NCBI RefSeq assembly: GCF_014200405.1
Contig: NZ_JACHBQ010000001.1
Coordinates: forward strand, 62,001-126,000
Reading direction: 5' to 3'
Length of the DNA stretch: 64,000 bases
From: Cryobacterium roopkundense
Lineage (GTDB): Bacteria; Actinomycetota; Actinomycetes; Actinomycetales; Microbacteriaceae
Shown here: positions 16,255-28,340 of the stretch, one piece after another
Numbering within the stretch: position 1 is the stretch's first letter
Layout: each line of letters opens with the position of its first letter
The notes under the pieces: generated by a model
What the model was told of the DNA's origin: nothing
Seen by the model: the letters and a program-made list of their open reading frames with translations, nothing else
The model's database searches: none
Position numbers and translations under genes: made by a program

Positions 16255-16629
16255 GTGCCCACCATTCAGCAGTTGGTCAGAAAGGGCCGCAGCCCCAAGG
16301 TCACCAAGACCAAGGCTCCCGCCCTGAAGTCCAACCCGCAGCAGCGCGGCGTATGCACTCGTGTATACACGACCACCCCGAAGAAGCCGAACTCGGCTCT
16401 GCGTAAGGTCGCCCGTGTCAAGCTGTCCAACGGCACCGAGGTCACCGCCTACATTCCCGGCGAGGGCCACAACCTGCAGGAGCACTCGATGGTGCTCGTG
16501 CGCGGAGGCCGTGTTAAGGACCTCCCCGGTGTGCGTTACAAGATCATTCGCGGCGCACTGGACACCCAGGCCGTCAAGAACCGCAAGCAGGCTCGTAGCC
16601 GCTACGGCGCAAAGATGGAGAAGAAGTAA
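16255..16629 (+). CDS. rpsL: 30S ribosomal protein uS12
   Basis: The 124-residue protein starts with GTG after AAGGAG. It is the decoding-centre protein, with [16 protein letters not shown] and [12 protein letters not shown] intact. Lys43 and the Lys of GRVKDLPG are the residues altered in classical streptomycin resistance; both are the sensitive form. Length is usual. Its stop overlaps the rpsG start, so the two are co-translated. Confidence 0.98.
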   Translation: MPTIQQLVRKGRSPKVTKTKAPALKSNPQQRGVCTRVYTTTPKKPNSALRKVARVKLSNGTEVTAYIPGEGHNLQEHSMVLVRGGRVKDLPGVRYKIIRGALDTQAVKNRKQARSRYGAKMEKK

Positions 16630-17099
16630 TGCCTCGTAAAGGTCCCGCTCCCAAGCGCCCCGTGGTTGCAGACCCGGTTTACGGTGCACCCATCGTCAGC
16701 CAGCTTGTCAACAAGATCCTTCTCGATGGCAAAAAGGGCCTGGCCGAGCGCATCGTTTACGATGCACTCGCCGGCGTTTCAGCCAAGAACGAGCTGGATG
16801 CAGTTGTCACGCTGAAGAAGGCACTCGACAACGTGCGCCCGACCCTCGAGGTGCGTTCGCGCCGCGTCGGTGGCTCCACGTACCAGGTGCCTGTTGAGGT
16901 CAAGCCGCACCGTGCCAACACCCTGGCGCTTCGTTGGTTGACCAGCTACGCGAAGGCTCGTCGCGAGAAGACGATGACCGAGCGTCTCACCAACGAGATT
17001 CTCGACGCGAGCAACGGCCTTGGTGCCGCTGTGAAGCGTCGTGAAGACACTCACAAGATGGCCGAGGCGAACAAGGCTTTCGCTCACTACCGCTGGTAG
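16629..17099 (+). CDS. rpsG: 30S ribosomal protein uS7
   Basis: The 156-residue protein begins [11 protein letters not shown] and has the family core [11 protein letters not shown] followed by ALRWL. uS7 nucleates assembly of the 30S head and contacts the E-site tRNA. The ATG overlaps the rpsL stop by one base. A strong hairpin after the stop separates it from fusA. Confidence 0.98.
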   Translation: MPRKGPAPKRPVVADPVYGAPIVSQLVNKILLDGKKGLAERIVYDALAGVSAKNELDAVVTLKKALDNVRPTLEVRSRRVGGSTYQVPVEVKPHRANTLALRWLTSYAKARREKTMTERLTNEILDASNGLGAAVKRREDTHKMAEANKAFAHYRW

Positions 17100-17110
17100 T
17101 CAGGTCTCGA

Positions 17111-17139
17111 CCGGGCTCGCCGCTGTGCGGCGAGCCCGG
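17111..17139 (+). terminator. Hairpin between rpsG and fusA
   Basis: A perfect 12-bp stem (CCGGGCTCGCCG and CGGCGAGCCCGG) encloses CTGTG. A T-rich stretch follows about 10 nt later. It may be a terminator or attenuator lowering rpsLG read-through into fusA. Confidence 0.65.
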
Positions 17140-17189
17140 GTATCGGCTTTGTTCCACTTTTTCCACCCCTACCCTTCCGGAGGACCCCC

Positions 17190-19304
17190 GTGGCACTTGA
17201 CGTGCTCACCGACCTGAGTAAGGTCCGCAATATCGGCATCATGGCTCACATTGATGCTGGCAAGACCACCACGACTGAGCGCATCCTGTTCTACACGGGT
17301 GTCAACCACAAGATCGGTGAGACCCACGACGGCGCCTCCACGATGGACTGGATGGCACAGGAGCAGGAACGTGGCATCACGATCACCTCCGCGGCGACGA
17401 CGTGTTTCTGGGACAACAACCAGATCAACATCATCGACACCCCCGGACACGTTGACTTCACCGTGGAGGTGGAGCGTTCGCTCCGCGTCCTCGACGGTGC
17501 CGTTGCCGTGTTCGACGGCAAGGAGGGCGTTGAGCCCCAGTCCGAAACCGTGTGGCGTCAGGCCGACAAGTACGACGTTCCCCGCATTTGCTTCGTCAAC
17601 AAGATGGACAAGCTCGGTGCGGACTTCTACTTCACGGTCGACACCATCATCAAGCGCCTCGGCGCGAAGCCGCTGGTCATCCAGCTGCCGATCGGTGAAG
17701 AGTCCAGCTTCGAGGGTGTTGTAGACCTCGTTCAGATGCGCGCACTCACCTGGCGTGGAGACTCCAAGGGTGACGTGGAGATGGGCTCGAAGTACGCCAT
17801 CGAAGAGATCCCCGCGGACCTCGTGGAGAAGGCCGCCGAGTACCGCAAGCTTCTTCTCGAGACCGTCGCCGAGACTGACGACGAGCTCATGGAGCGTTAC
17901 TTCGCCGGCGAAGAGCTGACTGTCGCCGAGATCAAGGCTGCGATCCGCAAGCTCACCATCAACAGCGAGATCTACCCGGTTCTCTGTGGTTCTGCGTTTA
18001 AGAACCGCGGCGTCCAGCCGATGCTCGATGCTGTCGTTGACTACCTCCCCACCCCGCTCGACGTGGCCGCCATTGAGGCGCACGACGTTCGCGACGAGGA
18101 GAAGGTCATCATGCGTCACCCGGATGCCGACGAGCCGTTCACGGCTCTGGCGTTCAAGGTTGCGGTGCACCCGTTCTTCGGTCGCCTCACCTACGTGCGC
18201 GTGTACTCCGGCCGCCTCGACTCCGGAGCCCAGGTCATCAACTCGACCAAGGGCAAGAAGGAGCGCATCGGCAAGATCTTCCAGATGCACGCCAACAAGG
18301 AGAACCCGGTCGGTTTCGTTACCGCCGGTCACATCTACGCGGTCATCGGCCTCAAGGACACCACCACGGGCGACACCCTGTGCGACCCGAACAACCAGGT
18401 CGTACTCGAGTCCATGACGTTCCCTGACCCGGTCATCGAGGTCGCGATCGAGCCGAAGACGAAGCAGGACCAGGAAAAGCTGGGCCTCGCTATCCAGAAG
18501 CTCGCCGAAGAAGACCCCACGTTCCGTACCGAGCAGAACCAGGAAACTGGCCAGACGGTAATCAAGGGAATGGGTGAACTTCACCTGGACATCCTCGTCG
18601 ACCGTATGAAGCGTGAATTCAACGTGGAAGCGAACGTTGGCAAGCCCCAGGTCGCCTACCGCGAGACGATCCGCAAGGCCGTTGAGCGTCACGACTACAC
18701 GCACAAGAAGCAGACCGGTGGATCCGGCCAGTTCGCGAAGATTCAGATCGCGATCGAGCCGATGGAAATCACTGCGGACAAGTCGTACGAGTTCGTGAAC
18801 AAGGTCACCGGTGGTCGTATCCCGCGTGAATACATCCCTTCCGTGGACGCTGGAATCCAGGACGCCCTGCACGTCGGCATCCTGGCCGGTTACCCCATGG
18901 TCGGCGTTCGGGCAAGCCTGCTCGACGGTGCCGCACACGACGTCGACTCCTCGGAGATGGCGTTCAAGATTGCCGGCTCGATGGGCTTCAAGGAAGCTGT
19001 TCGCAAGGCAAACCCCGTACTGCTCGAGCCGCTGATGAGCGTCGAAGTTCGCACCCCTGAGGAATACATGGGTGACGTAATCGGAGACCTCAACTCGCGT
19101 CGTGGGCAGATCCAGACCATGGAGGACGCGCAGGGCGTGAAGGTAATTCGCGCCCACGTGCCCCTCTCGGAAATGTTCGGTTACATCGGTGACCTGCGGT
19201 CGAAGACCTCAGGCCGTGCCGTGTACTCGATGACGTTCGAGAGCTACGCGGAGGTCCCGAAGGCTGTTGCCGACGAGATCATCAACAAGAACAAGGGCGA
19301 ATAG
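17190..19304 (+). CDS. fusA: Elongation factor G
   Basis: The 704-residue translational GTPase has a GTG start after CGGAGG. It carries the P-loop [13 protein letters not shown], the switch II motif DTPGHVDF, the NKMD specificity motif and all five domains of EF-G in normal length. It drives translocation and, with RRF, ribosome recycling. It is a single gene between two hairpins, between rpsG and tuf, the standard str operon order. Confidence 0.98.
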   Translation: MALDVLTDLSKVRNIGIMAHIDAGKTTTTERILFYTGVNHKIGETHDGASTMDWMAQEQERGITITSAATTCFWDNNQINIIDTPGHVDFTVEVERSLRVLDGAVAVFDGKEGVEPQSETVWRQADKYDVPRICFVNKMDKLGADFYFTVDTIIKRLGAKPLVIQLPIGEESSFEGVVDLVQMRALTWRGDSKGDVEMGSKYAIEEIPADLVEKAAEYRKLLLETVAETDDELMERYFAGEELTVAEIKAAIRKLTINSEIYPVLCGSAFKNRGVQPMLDAVVDYLPTPLDVAAIEAHDVRDEEKVIMRHPDADEPFTALAFKVAVHPFFGRLTYVRVYSGRLDSGAQVINSTKGKKERIGKIFQMHANKENPVGFVTAGHIYAVIGLKDTTTGDTLCDPNNQVVLESMTFPDPVIEVAIEPKTKQDQEKLGLAIQKLAEEDPTFRTEQNQETGQTVIKGMGELHLDILVDRMKREFNVEANVGKPQVAYRETIRKAVERHDYTHKKQTGGSGQFAKIQIAIEPMEITADKSYEFVNKVTGGRIPREYIPSVDAGIQDALHVGILAGYPMVGVRASLLDGAAHDVDSSEMAFKIAGSMGFKEAVRKANPVLLEPLMSVEVRTPEEYMGDVIGDLNSRRGQIQTMEDAQGVKVIRAHVPLSEMFGYIGDLRSKTSGRAVYSMTFESYAEVPKAVADEIINKNKGE

Positions 19305-19440
19305 CCTCTTGGGGTGGCCTTCGGGCCGAATCGCTTTGGCCACCCGGCCTGAGTAACATAAGTAGACACATCCAGCGCATCCTGCGATTGTTCACAAAAA
19401 CAATCGAGTATTTGCACGCGAGTCCTGAGGAGGACCCACA
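19305..19440 (+). other. fusA-tuf spacer
   Basis: The spacer contains a GGGTGGCC/GGCCACCC inverted repeat shortly after fusA and a perfect 8-bp hairpin CGATTGTT/AACAATCG (19385-19406). Both could shape tuf mRNA or allow partial termination with an internal tuf promoter. GAGGAGG precedes the tuf start. Confidence 0.4.
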
Positions 19441-20634
<1,194 letters not shown>

Positions 20635-20648
20635 CACAGCTTCACCAG

Positions 20649-20681
20649 AAGGGCCGATCCTCCGGGATCGGCCCTTTTTTG
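20649..20681 (+). terminator. Rho-independent terminator after tuf
   Basis: GGGCCGATCC and GGATCGGCCC pair around TCCG, followed by six T residues. This is the clearest intrinsic terminator in the window. Confidence 0.92.
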
Positions 20682-21107
20682 TGCCCATTTCACACGACAC
20701 GCCGGTCGCGACACGCCCGGGTTGCACAATGGCCCACCCGTGTGGCAGACTCTTCTAGTTCAACACTTTCGGGTGCGTGTAAGCGCGTTTCGGAATCACT
20801 ACCAGGCAGTGCATAGCCGTGTCTCACTCGCTTTCCCCTCGGGGAGAGCCGGGTCGGGGACCCAGGTTAGGCCGTGGGTAGCAGAACAGCGTAAATCAAC
20901 TTCTGACTGACATGGATTTTTCATGCCAGCCCCCAGGTTCTGCTCTGGGAACCGAACGTTGATCGACTCGGGCCGGTTTTTTCGGCGTGGGTCGAAATTG
21001 ACATATGAACAGTGGTGCGGCAGCAGCAGTGCTACTACGGCGTCCAATGCAACCTGAGACTAATGCGCTCTTGTATGTAAGACGCCTCAACAGAGAGAGA
21101 GTTCGAC
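20682..21107 (+). promoter_or_regulatory. S10 operon promoter and long leader
   Basis: No convincing gene lies in this gap. TTGCAC (20722-20727) and CAGACT (20746-20751), 18 nt apart, are a candidate promoter, giving a leader of about 350 nt. Small stems are visible: GGGTC/GACCC (20851-20863) and GGTTC/GAACC (20936-20953). TTGACA at 20998 is a second possible -35 without a good -10. Long leaders here can carry ribosomal-protein autoregulation, but no known S10/L4 leader structure is recognised. Confidence 0.4.
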
Positions 21108-21416
21108 ATGGCGGGACAGAAGATCCGCATTCGACTTAAGTCGTATGACCACGAGGTCATCGACATTTCGGCGCGCAAGATCGTCGACACAGTGACCCGC
21201 GCGGGCGCTACTGTCGTCGGCCCGGTGCCGCTTCCGACCGAGAAGAACGTGGTGTGTGTCATCCGTTCCCCTCACAAGTACAAGGACAGCCGGGAGCACT
21301 TTGAAATGCGCACCCACAAGCGTCTGATCGACATCATTGACCCGACCCCGAAGGCCGTTGACTCGCTTATGCGCCTCGACCTCCCGGCCGACGTCAACAT
21401 CGAGATCAAGCTCTAG
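21108..21416 (+). CDS. rpsJ: 30S ribosomal protein uS10
   Basis: The 102-residue protein contains [15 protein letters not shown] and the family core [13 protein letters not shown]. It belongs to the 30S head and, as NusE, joins antitermination complexes. It is the first gene of the S10 operon after the long leader, with AGAGAGAG as a weak binding site before the ATG. Confidence 0.98.
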   Translation: MAGQKIRIRLKSYDHEVIDISARKIVDTVTRAGATVVGPVPLPTEKNVVCVIRSPHKYKDSREHFEMRTHKRLIDIIDPTPKAVDSLMRLDLPADVNIEIKL

Positions 21417-21424
21417 GGCCCGCG

Positions 21425-22084
21425 ATGTCTTACTCCGATACCAAGACCACCAAGGGCCTCCTCGGCAAGAAGCTCGGCATGACTCAGGTGTGGGACGAGA
21501 ACAACAAGCTTGTTCCCGTTACCGTCATCGAGATCGCGCCGAACGTTGTCACGCAGATCCGCACCAAGGCTGTCGACGGCTACAACGGCGTTCAGATCGC
21601 CGCCGGTGCCATCGACCCGCGCAAGGTCAACAAGCCCCTTGCCGGTCACTTCGACAAGGCCGGCGTCACGCCTCGCCGCCACATCACCGAGCTCCGCACC
21701 GCGGATGCCGCTGACTACTCCCTGGGCCAGGAGCTCACCGTTGACGGTGTCTTCGCTGCCGGAACCAAGGTTGATGTCATGGGCACCAGCAAGGGTAAGG
21801 GTTTCGCCGGTGTTATGAAGCGTCACAACTTCAAGGGTGTCTCCGCTTCCCACGGTTCGCACCGTAACCACCGTAAGCCCGGTTCCATCGGTGCTTCCTC
21901 GACCCCGAGCCGTGTCTTCAAGGGCATGCGCATGGCCGGTCGTATGGGTGGCGAGCGCGTTACCGTGCTGAACCTCAAGGTGTACTCGGTTGACGCCGAC
22001 AAGGGCGTCATGCTCGTCAAGGGCGCCGTTCCCGGTGCTCGTGGCCGCCTCGTATTCGTCCGCAACGCAGTGAAGGGAGCGTAG
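21425..22084 (+). CDS. rplC: 50S ribosomal protein uL3
   Basis: The 219-residue protein contains [13 protein letters not shown] at the N-terminus and the conserved loop [21 protein letters not shown] region that reaches toward the peptidyl transferase centre. It starts 8 nt after rpsJ. Length is usual for actinobacteria. Confidence 0.97.
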   Translation: MSYSDTKTTKGLLGKKLGMTQVWDENNKLVPVTVIEIAPNVVTQIRTKAVDGYNGVQIAAGAIDPRKVNKPLAGHFDKAGVTPRRHITELRTADAADYSLGQELTVDGVFAAGTKVDVMGTSKGKGFAGVMKRHNFKGVSASHGSHRNHRKPGSIGASSTPSRVFKGMRMAGRMGGERVTVLNLKVYSVDADKGVMLVKGAVPGARGRLVFVRNAVKGA

Positions 22085-22089
22085 TCACT

Positions 22090-22740
22090 ATGACTAGTGC
22101 ACTCGACATCCTCGACGCCAAGGGCGCGAAGGCCGGCTCAGCAGAGCTGCCCGCCGAACTCTTTGACGTCGCAGCAAACGTACCGCTCATCCACCAGGTC
22201 GTTGTCGCGCAGCTCGCTGCCGCACGCCAGGGAACCTCCAAGGTCAAACGCCGTGGAGAAGTTTCCGGTGCAGGTCGCAAGCCGTTCAAGCAGAAAGGAA
22301 CCGGTCGCGCTCGTCAGGGCTCGATCCGCGCTCCCCAGATGACCGGTGGTGGCATCGTCCACGGACCGACGCCTCGCAGCTACGACCAGCGCACCCCGAA
22401 AAAGATGATCGCCGCAGCCCTCAAGGGTGCTCTGTCGGACCGCGCACGTGGCGGCCGCCTGCACATCGTTGAGTCGCTCTTCACGGGCGAGACTCCCCAC
22501 ACGAAGACCGCCCAGGCCCTGCTCACGCAGATCGCCAGCAGCAAGCACGTGCTGGTCATCCTGGAGCGTACCGACGAGATGACGCTGCGAAGCATTCGCA
22601 ACCTCCCGACGGTTCACATCCTTTCGTGGGACCAGCTCAACGCCTATGACGTGCTCGTCAGCGACGACATCGTCTTCACCAAGGGTGCCTTCGACGCATT
22701 TGTGGCGAGCAAGACCAAGAAGGAAGAGGTGTCCGCATAA
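22090..22740 (+). CDS. rplD: 50S ribosomal protein uL4
   Basis: The 216-residue protein has the extended tunnel loop [20 protein letters not shown] and the downstream [15 protein letters not shown]. It is an early assembly protein that lines the exit tunnel. In many bacteria it also represses its own operon. It lies 5 nt after rplC and its stop overlaps rplW. Confidence 0.97.
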   Translation: MTSALDILDAKGAKAGSAELPAELFDVAANVPLIHQVVVAQLAAARQGTSKVKRRGEVSGAGRKPFKQKGTGRARQGSIRAPQMTGGGIVHGPTPRSYDQRTPKKMIAAALKGALSDRARGGRLHIVESLFTGETPHTKTAQALLTQIASSKHVLVILERTDEMTLRSIRNLPTVHILSWDQLNAYDVLVSDDIVFTKGAFDAFVASKTKKEEVSA

Positions 22741-23042
22741 TGGCTACCGCGATCAACAAGGACCCCCGCGACATCATCATCGCTCCGGTCGTCTCTGAGA
22801 AGAGCTACGGCCTGATCGACGAGGGTAAGTACACCTTCATCGTTGACCCCCGTTCGAACAAGACGGAGATCAAGCTCGCGATCGAGTCCATCTTCAAGGT
22901 GCAGGTCGCTTCGATCAACACCCTGAACCGCGTGGGCAAGACCCGTCGCACCAAGTTCGGAATGGGCAAGCGCAAGGACACCAAGCGTGCCATTGTCACG
23001 CTCAAGTCCGGCTCCATCGACATCTTCACGGCCGTCGGCTAA
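22740..23042 (+). CDS. rplW: 50S ribosomal protein uL23
   Basis: The 100-residue protein has the family motif [16 protein letters not shown] and the loop region [13 protein letters not shown]. uL23 sits at the tunnel exit and docks trigger factor and SRP. The ATG overlaps the rplD stop by one base. Confidence 0.97.
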   Translation: MATAINKDPRDIIIAPVVSEKSYGLIDEGKYTFIVDPRSNKTEIKLAIESIFKVQVASINTLNRVGKTRRTKFGMGKRKDTKRAIVTLKSGSIDIFTAVG

Positions 23043-23066
23043 GCGGCGCGGACAAGAGGAACAGAA

Positions 23067-23906
23067 ATGGCTATTCGTAAGTACAAGCCCACGACCCCGG
23101 GTCGTCGCGGTTCATCCGTCGCCGACTTCGCGGAAATCACTCGCTCCACCCCGGAAAAGTCGCTTCTGCGGCCGCTCTCGAAGACCGGTGGACGTAACAA
23201 CCAGGGTCGCATCACGACTCGCCACATCGGTGGTGGCCACAAGCGCCAGTACCGTGTGATCGACTTCAAGCGCAACGACAAGGACGGCGTCAACGCCCGC
23301 GTTGCCGAAATCGAGTACGACCCGAACCGCACGGCTCGCATTGCGCTGCTGCACTTCGTGGACGGCACCAAGCGTTACATCATCGCCCCGAACAAGCTCA
23401 ACCAGGGCGACATCATCGAGTCGGGAGCCGGGGCTGACATCAAGCCCGGCAACAACCTGCCGTTGAAGAACATCCCCACCGGTACCATCATTCACGCGAT
23501 CGAGCTTCGTCCGGGTGGTGGCGCCAAGATGGCCCGCTCCGCCGGTGCGTCTGTTCGTCTCGTGGCGAAGGAAGGTGTCTACGCCCAGCTGCGTCTGCCC
23601 TCCGGCGAAATCCGCAACGTGGATGCTCGCTGCCGTGCAACGATCGGCGAGGTCGGCAACGCCGAGCAGTCGAACATCAACTGGGGCAAGGCCGGCCGTA
23701 TGCGCTGGAAAGGCGTTCGCCCGACAGTTCGTGGTGTAGCCATGAACCCGGTCGACCACCCGCACGGTGGTGGTGAGGGTAAGACGTCCGGTGGACGTCA
23801 CCCCGTTACCCCGTGGGGCCAGAAGGAAGGGCGCACCCGCCACCCGAATAAGGAAAGCGACAAGCTCATCGTTCGTCGCCGCACCGTCGGCAAGAAGCGT
23901 AAGTAG
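23067..23906 (+). CDS. rplB: 50S ribosomal protein uL2
   Basis: The 279-residue protein has [19 protein letters not shown] and the C-terminal [16 protein letters not shown] with the histidine near the peptidyl transferase centre. Domain layout and length are standard. It is spaced 24 nt after rplW with AGAGGAAC before the ATG. Confidence 0.98.
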   Translation: MAIRKYKPTTPGRRGSSVADFAEITRSTPEKSLLRPLSKTGGRNNQGRITTRHIGGGHKRQYRVIDFKRNDKDGVNARVAEIEYDPNRTARIALLHFVDGTKRYIIAPNKLNQGDIIESGAGADIKPGNNLPLKNIPTGTIIHAIELRPGGGAKMARSAGASVRLVAKEGVYAQLRLPSGEIRNVDARCRATIGEVGNAEQSNINWGKAGRMRWKGVRPTVRGVAMNPVDHPHGGGEGKTSGGRHPVTPWGQKEGRTRHPNKESDKLIVRRRTVGKKRK

Positions 23907-23915
23907 GAGTAGACG

Positions 23916-24197
23916 ATGCCACGCAGTCTTAAGAAAGGCCCCTTCGTTGACGACCACCTGCTTCGCAAGGTAGTCACGGCGAACGAAGCCAAGAGCAAGA
24001 ACGTTATCAAGACCTGGTCGCGCCGCTCGATGATCATCCCCGACATGCTCGGGCACACCATCGCAGTGCACGACGGTCGCAAGCACATCCCGGTGTTCGT
24101 CACCGAGAGCATGGTTGGGCACAAACTCGGTGAGTTCGCCCCCACGCGCACCTTCCGTGGACACGTGAAGGACGACAAGAAGGGCCGTCGCCGCTAA
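23916..24197 (+). CDS. rpsS: 30S ribosomal protein uS19
   Basis: The 93-residue protein starts [15 protein letters not shown] and contains the core [17 protein letters not shown]. It partners uS13 in the 30S head. GGAGTAG precedes the ATG. Spacing to rplB is 9 nt. Confidence 0.98.
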   Translation: MPRSLKKGPFVDDHLLRKVVTANEAKSKNVIKTWSRRSMIIPDMLGHTIAVHDGRKHIPVFVTESMVGHKLGEFAPTRTFRGHVKDDKKGRRR

Positions 24198-24223
24198 CGC
24201 GGGGACGTGAAGGAGGAGAAGAA

Positions 24224-24589
24224 ATGGTGGAGTCGATCGCACGCGTGCGTCACATCCGCGTTACCCCCCAGAAGGCTCGTCGCGTTGTCAACTTGATTCG
24301 CGGCAAGCAGGCGCACGAAGCGCTGGGCATTCTGAAGTTCGCACCCCAGGGCGCGAGCGATCCCGTGTACAAGCTGGTGGCCTCGGCCATCGCGAACGCA
24401 CGGGTCAAGGCAGATGCTGCGAACACGTATCTGGACGAGCAGGACCTGTTCATCAGCCGGGCATTCGTTGACGAGGGTACGACCCTCAAGCGTTTCCAGG
24501 CTCGTGCACAGGGTCGCGCTTTCGAAATCAAGAAGCGCACCAGCCACATCACGGTTGTGCTCACCACTCCTGAGGAGGGTACGAAGTAA
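24224..24589 (+). CDS. rplV: 50S ribosomal protein uL22
   Basis: The 121-residue protein has [19 protein letters not shown] and the tunnel hairpin region [16 protein letters not shown]. It lines the exit tunnel constriction with uL4, where macrolide resistance changes occur. GGAGGAG precedes the start; the stop overlaps the rpsC ATG. Confidence 0.98.
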   Translation: MVESIARVRHIRVTPQKARRVVNLIRGKQAHEALGILKFAPQGASDPVYKLVASAIANARVKADAANTYLDEQDLFISRAFVDEGTTLKRFQARAQGRAFEIKKRTSHITVVLTTPEEGTK

Positions 24590-25371
24590 TGGGTCAGAAA
24601 GTAAACCCCTATGGCTTCCGTCTGGGAATCACCACCGATCACGTGTCGCGTTGGTTCTCTGACTCAACGAAGCCGGGTCAGCGTTACGCTGACTTCGTTG
24701 CAGAAGACGTCAAGATCCGCAGCCTGTTGAGCACCAGCCTCGACCGCGCCGGCGTGTCCCGTATCGAGATCGAGCGCACTCGCGACCGTGTCCGTGTTGA
24801 CATTCACACTGCCCGTCCGGGCATTGTGATTGGTCGCCGCGGTGCGGAGGCCGAGCGCATCCGCTCCGATCTCGAGAAGCTCACCGCCAAGCAGATCCAG
24901 CTGAACATCCTCGAGGTCAAGAACCCCGAGCAGGATGCACAGCTTGTCGCCCAGGGCATTGCCGAGCAGCTCTCCGCTCGTGTGGCTTTCCGCCGCGCGA
25001 TGCGTAAGGGCCTGCAGGGCGCCCAGCGCGCCGGCGCCAAGGGTGTTCGCATCCAGGTGTCCGGTCGCCTCGGCGGCGCCGAGATGAGCCGTTCGGAGTT
25101 CTACCGCGAAGGCCGTGTGCCCCTGCACACGCTCCGTGCGAACATCGACTACGGCTTCTACGAAGCCAAGACCACCTTCGGCCGTATCGGCGTGAAGGTC
25201 TGGATCTACAAGGGCGACATCACCAACAAGGAACTCGCTCGCGAGCAGGCCAACGCTAAGTCGTCCCGCCCCGAGCGTCGTGACGACCGACCGCGCCGCG
25301 CGCCCCGCGTAGATGCTCCGGCAACTACGCCGGCTGCAGCTCCGGTCGCAGCAGGAGTTGAGGCTAAATAA
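24589..25371 (+). CDS. rpsC: 30S ribosomal protein uS3
   Basis: The 260-residue protein starts [13 protein letters not shown] and has the KH domain motif [13 protein letters not shown]. The C-terminal 40 residues are a basic then Ala/Pro-rich tail, longer than in E. coli and usual in actinobacteria. uS3 helps form the mRNA entry channel and helicase. It overlaps both neighbours by one base. Confidence 0.98.
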   Translation: MGQKVNPYGFRLGITTDHVSRWFSDSTKPGQRYADFVAEDVKIRSLLSTSLDRAGVSRIEIERTRDRVRVDIHTARPGIVIGRRGAEAERIRSDLEKLTAKQIQLNILEVKNPEQDAQLVAQGIAEQLSARVAFRRAMRKGLQGAQRAGAKGVRIQVSGRLGGAEMSRSEFYREGRVPLHTLRANIDYGFYEAKTTFGRIGVKVWIYKGDITNKELAREQANAKSSRPERRDDRPRRAPRVDAPATTPAAAPVAAGVEAK

Positions 25372-25790
25372 TGTTGATTCCCCGCAAGGTCAAGCACCGC
25401 AAGCAGCACCACCCGGGCCGTACCGGCCACGCAACCGGTGGCACCACGGTGTCGTTCGGTGAGTACGGTATTCAGGCGTTGACCCCCGCATATGTGACCA
25501 ACCGTCAGATCGAGTCCGCTCGTATCGCCATGACGCGTCACATCAAGCGTGGCGGAAAGGTGTGGATCAACATCTACCCCGACCGTCCGCTCACGAAGAA
25601 GCCGGCCGAAACCCGCATGGGTTCCGGTAAGGGTTCTGTCGAGTGGTGGGTTGCCAACGTCAAGCCGGGTCGCGTTCTTTTCGAGCTCTCTGGTGTCACT
25701 GACGCCGTTGCTCGCGAAGCACTGACCCGTGCTATTCACAAGCTGCCCCTCAAGGCACGCATCATCAAGCGCGAGGAGGGCGACGCATAA
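25371..25790 (+). CDS. rplP: 50S ribosomal protein uL16
   Basis: The 139-residue protein has [32 protein letters not shown] and [14 protein letters not shown]. It contacts the A-site tRNA elbow and is needed for late 50S maturation. It overlaps rpsC and rpmC by one base each. Confidence 0.98.
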   Translation: MLIPRKVKHRKQHHPGRTGHATGGTTVSFGEYGIQALTPAYVTNRQIESARIAMTRHIKRGGKVWINIYPDRPLTKKPAETRMGSGKGSVEWWVANVKPGRVLFELSGVTDAVAREALTRAIHKLPLKARIIKREEGDA

Positions 25791-26137
25791 TGGCGATCGG
25801 AACCAAGGAGCTCGCCCCAGTCGAGCTCGATACTTTTGAAAATGAGCGACTGTTCGAAGAGCTGAAGAAGGCCAAGGAAGAGCTGTTCAACCTGCGCTTC
25901 CAGTCGGCTACCGGCCAGCTCGAAAGCCACGGCCGCCTGCGCGCCGTGAAGCGCGACATCGCTCGCATTTACACAGTTCTGCGCGAACGCGAGCTGGGCA
26001 TTCGTGCCACGCCCGTTGCAGTCGAGCCTCCGGCCAAGGCTGAGAAGGCAGAAAAGAAGACCAAGAAGGCCAAGGCCGCGCCGGAGTCCACCACGGATGA
26101 CGCCGCAGCCGAGGCCGTCGAGACGAAGGAGGCCTAG
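25790..26137 (+). CDS. rpmC: 50S ribosomal protein uL29 with acidic/lysine-rich tail
   Basis: The first 70 residues hold the coiled-coil L29 fold ([20 protein letters not shown] and [16 protein letters not shown]). A C-terminal extension of about 45 residues rich in Lys, Ala and Glu brings it to 115 residues, nearly double the E. coli length. Such tails occur in Micrococcales. uL29 neighbours uL23 at the tunnel exit, so the tail may be solvent exposed. Start overlaps rplP. Confidence 0.96.
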   Translation: MAIGTKELAPVELDTFENERLFEELKKAKEELFNLRFQSATGQLESHGRLRAVKRDIARIYTVLRERELGIRATPVAVEPPAKAEKAEKKTKKAKAAPESTTDDAAAEAVETKEA

Positions 26138-26139
26138 TC

Positions 26140-26439
26140 ATGGCGAAGACTGACGAAACGGTCGTCGCAGGCGAAGCTACCGAGCTCGTACGCGGATACC
26201 GCAAGACGCTGCGTGGCTACGTAACCAGCGACAAGATGAACAAAACCATCATTGTCGTGGTTGAAGACCGCGTGAAGCACCCGCTGTACGGCAAGGTCAT
26301 CCGCCGTACATCCAAGCTGAAGGCGCACGATGAGGCGAACTCCGCCGGCATCGGTGACCTGGTCCTGATCAGTGAGACCCGTCCGCTCAGCGCTTCCAAG
26401 CGCTGGCGCCTGGTCGAAATTCTCGAGAAGGCCAAGTAA
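26140..26439 (+). CDS. rpsQ: 30S ribosomal protein uS17
   Basis: The 99-residue protein contains the OB-fold motifs [22 protein letters not shown], truncated here to its key part [16 protein letters not shown], and [13 protein letters not shown]. It binds 16S rRNA helix 11 early in assembly. It starts 2 nt after rpmC. The N-terminal 20 residues are an acidic extension. Confidence 0.97.
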   Translation: MAKTDETVVAGEATELVRGYRKTLRGYVTSDKMNKTIIVVVEDRVKHPLYGKVIRRTSKLKAHDEANSAGIGDLVLISETRPLSASKRWRLVEILEKAK

Positions 26440-26472
26440 GCCTCGCGCTTACTTGACAGAAGGAGATAAAAA

Positions 26473-26841
26473 GTGCTTCAGCAAGAATCACGCGTCAAGG
26501 TTGCCGACAACACCGGCGCCAAGGAACTCTTGACCATCCGTGTTCTCGGTGGCTCCGGCCGTCGTTACGCGGGCCTCGGTGACGTTATCGTCGCCACGGT
26601 CAAGGATGCAATCCCCGGCGGCAACGTCAAGAAGGGTGACATCGTCAAAGCTGTCATCGTTCGCACCAAGAAGGAGACCCGTCGTCCAGACGGCTCCTAC
26701 ATCAAGTTCGATGAGAACGCTGCAGTGATCTTGAAGGCAGACGGTGACCCCCGCGGCACCCGAATCTTCGGACCGGTCGGTCGCGAGCTTCGCGACAAGA
26801 AGTTCATGAAGATCATCTCGCTGGCACCGGAGGTTATTTAA
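26473..26841 (+). CDS. rplN: 50S ribosomal protein uL14
   Basis: The 122-residue protein starts with GTG after AAGGAG and contains [17 protein letters not shown] and the motif [15 protein letters not shown]. It lies at the subunit interface and binds the RsfS silencing factor. Length is usual. Confidence 0.98.
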   Translation: MLQQESRVKVADNTGAKELLTIRVLGGSGRRYAGLGDVIVATVKDAIPGGNVKKGDIVKAVIVRTKKETRRPDGSYIKFDENAAVILKADGDPRGTRIFGPVGRELRDKKFMKIISLAPEVI

Positions 26842-26843
26842 TC

Positions 26844-27203
26844 ATGGCCAGAATCAAAAAGGGCGACCTCGTTGAGGTCATCACCGGCCGCAGCCAGGCT
26901 CGCGGCGGAGACCGTGGCAAGCAGGGCAAGATCATCTCTGTTGACGTCGAGAAGAACCGTGTCCTCGTTGAGGGCATCAACTTCGTGACCAAGCACGTTC
27001 GCGTCGGCCAGACCCAGCGCGGCACCAAGACCGGCGGCATCGAGACCTTCGAGGCACCGATTCACGTGTCCAACGTTGCGATCGTCGACCCGGAGACCAA
27101 GAAGCCGACACGCGTCGGTTTCCGTACCGAAGAGGTAACGAAGGACGGCGTCACCAAGACGGTCCGCGTTCGTTACGCAAAGAAGTCGGGTAAGGACCTC
27201 TAA
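26844..27203 (+). CDS. rplX: 50S ribosomal protein uL24
   Basis: The 119-residue protein has the KOW motif ([20 protein letters not shown]) and a family core [11 protein letters not shown]. It initiates 50S assembly near the tunnel exit. It starts 2 nt after rplN; the stop overlaps rplE by one base. Confidence 0.97.
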   Translation: MARIKKGDLVEVITGRSQARGGDRGKQGKIISVDVEKNRVLVEGINFVTKHVRVGQTQRGTKTGGIETFEAPIHVSNVAIVDPETKKPTRVGFRTEEVTKDGVTKTVRVRYAKKSGKDL

Positions 27204-27805
27204 TGACTGACTCCGCAGTAGCAACAGAAGCTGCGGCTCCGGCTGGCAAAATCCAGCCGCGGCTCAAGCAGAAGTACCAGGACGAGATTCGCGCGAAGCT
27301 TTCCGCCGAACTCGGCTTCTCGAACGTGCACCGTATCCCCAACCTGACGAAGATTGTCGTCAACATGGGTGTCGGAGAAGCAGCTCGCGACGGCAAGGTG
27401 ATGGACGGTGCGGTTTCTGACCTCACCAAGATCACCGGCCAGAAGCCGCAGGTCACCAAGGCTCGCAAGTCAATCGCGCAGTTCAAACTGCGTGAAGGAC
27501 AGCCCATCGGCGCGCACGTCACACTTCGTGGCGACCGCATGTGGGAGTTCCTCGACCGTCTGCTCAGCCTCGCGCTTCCCCGTATCCGCGACTTCCGCGG
27601 CCTGTCGGACAAGCAGTTCGACGGTGCCGGCAACTACACCTTCGGTCTCACGGAGCAGGTTATGTTCCACGAGATCGACCAGGACCGCATCGACCGCGTT
27701 CGCGGCATGGACATCACAGTTGTGACGACAGCCCAGAACAACGACGAGGGCCGTGCGCTGCTCAAGGCGCTTGGCTTCCCGTTCAAGACGGCCGACGCAA
27801 AGTAG
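27203..27805 (+). CDS. rplE: 50S ribosomal protein uL5
   Basis: The 200-residue protein has [30 protein letters not shown] and the terminal [10 protein letters not shown]. It binds 5S rRNA and contacts the P-site tRNA and uS13. A hairpin follows, then rpsH; the S14 gene that often sits here is missing. Confidence 0.98.
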   Translation: MTDSAVATEAAAPAGKIQPRLKQKYQDEIRAKLSAELGFSNVHRIPNLTKIVVNMGVGEAARDGKVMDGAVSDLTKITGQKPQVTKARKSIAQFKLREGQPIGAHVTLRGDRMWEFLDRLLSLALPRIRDFRGLSDKQFDGAGNYTFGLTEQVMFHEIDQDRIDRVRGMDITVVTTAQNNDEGRALLKALGFPFKTADAK

Positions 27806-27845
27806 CGAGTAAAGTAGCCCAAGCGGTTCTTTAGTTTTTCACCCC

Positions 27846-27905
27846 GGGGGCCGGTCATCCGACCGGCCCCCTCACCACCACAGGTCGTCATCCGTGTAAC
27901 GGATG
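27846..27905 (+). terminator. Terminator-like hairpin and second stem between rplE and rpsH
   Basis: GGGGGCCGGTC and GACCGGCCCCC pair around ATCC (27846-27871). A second perfect stem CATCCGT/ACGGATG follows (27889-27905). No U-tract lies after the first. It marks a likely operon subdivision where rpsN would be expected; no S14-like frame exists in 27806-27935. Confidence 0.55.
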
Positions 27906-27935
27906 GGCGAAACCAGGCGAGAAAGGCACCACAAA

Positions 27936-28334
27936 ATGACAATGACAGATCCGGTCGCAGACATGCTGACCAGACTGCGCAACGCTAACTCGGCGTACCA
28001 CGACACAGTGTCGATGCCGCATAGCAAATTGAAAGCGCACATCGCCGACATCCTCAAGGCACAGGGCTACATTTCAGCCTGGACCGTCACGGATGCCCGC
28101 GTTGGCCACACCCTCACGCTCGACCTGAAGTTCGGTCCGAACCGTGAGCGTTCCATCGTCGGCATCAAGCGGGTTTCCAAGCCCGGGCTGCGCGTGTACG
28201 CAAAGTCGACCGAGATCCCCACGGTTCTCGGCGGCCTCGGCGTTGCCATCCTGTCCACCTCCAGCGGTCTGCTCACGGACCGCCAGGCTGAGAAGAAGGG
28301 CGTAGGCGGAGAAGTTCTCGCCTACGTGTGGTAA
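27936..28334 (+). CDS. rpsH: 30S ribosomal protein uS8
   Basis: The 132-residue protein starts at ATG 27936 ([17 protein letters not shown]) after GAGAAAGG; an upstream in-frame ATG at 27903 would add 11 unlikely residues. The C-terminal [20 protein letters not shown] is the 16S-binding motif. In E. coli uS8 represses the spc operon. Length is usual. Confidence 0.98.
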   Translation: MTMTDPVADMLTRLRNANSAYHDTVSMPHSKLKAHIADILKAQGYISAWTVTDARVGHTLTLDLKFGPNRERSIVGIKRVSKPGLRVYAKSTEIPTVLGGLGVAILSTSSGLLTDRQAEKKGVGGEVLAYVW

Positions 28335-28340
28335 CCGACA

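Noticed and set aside
17169-19157. 662-residue open frame antisense to fusA
   Set aside because: It mirrors the codon pattern of fusA, has no family motifs and is fully covered by a certain gene.
20722-20910. 62-residue frame in the S10 leader
   Set aside because: It has no ribosome binding site or conserved features and overlaps the candidate promoter.
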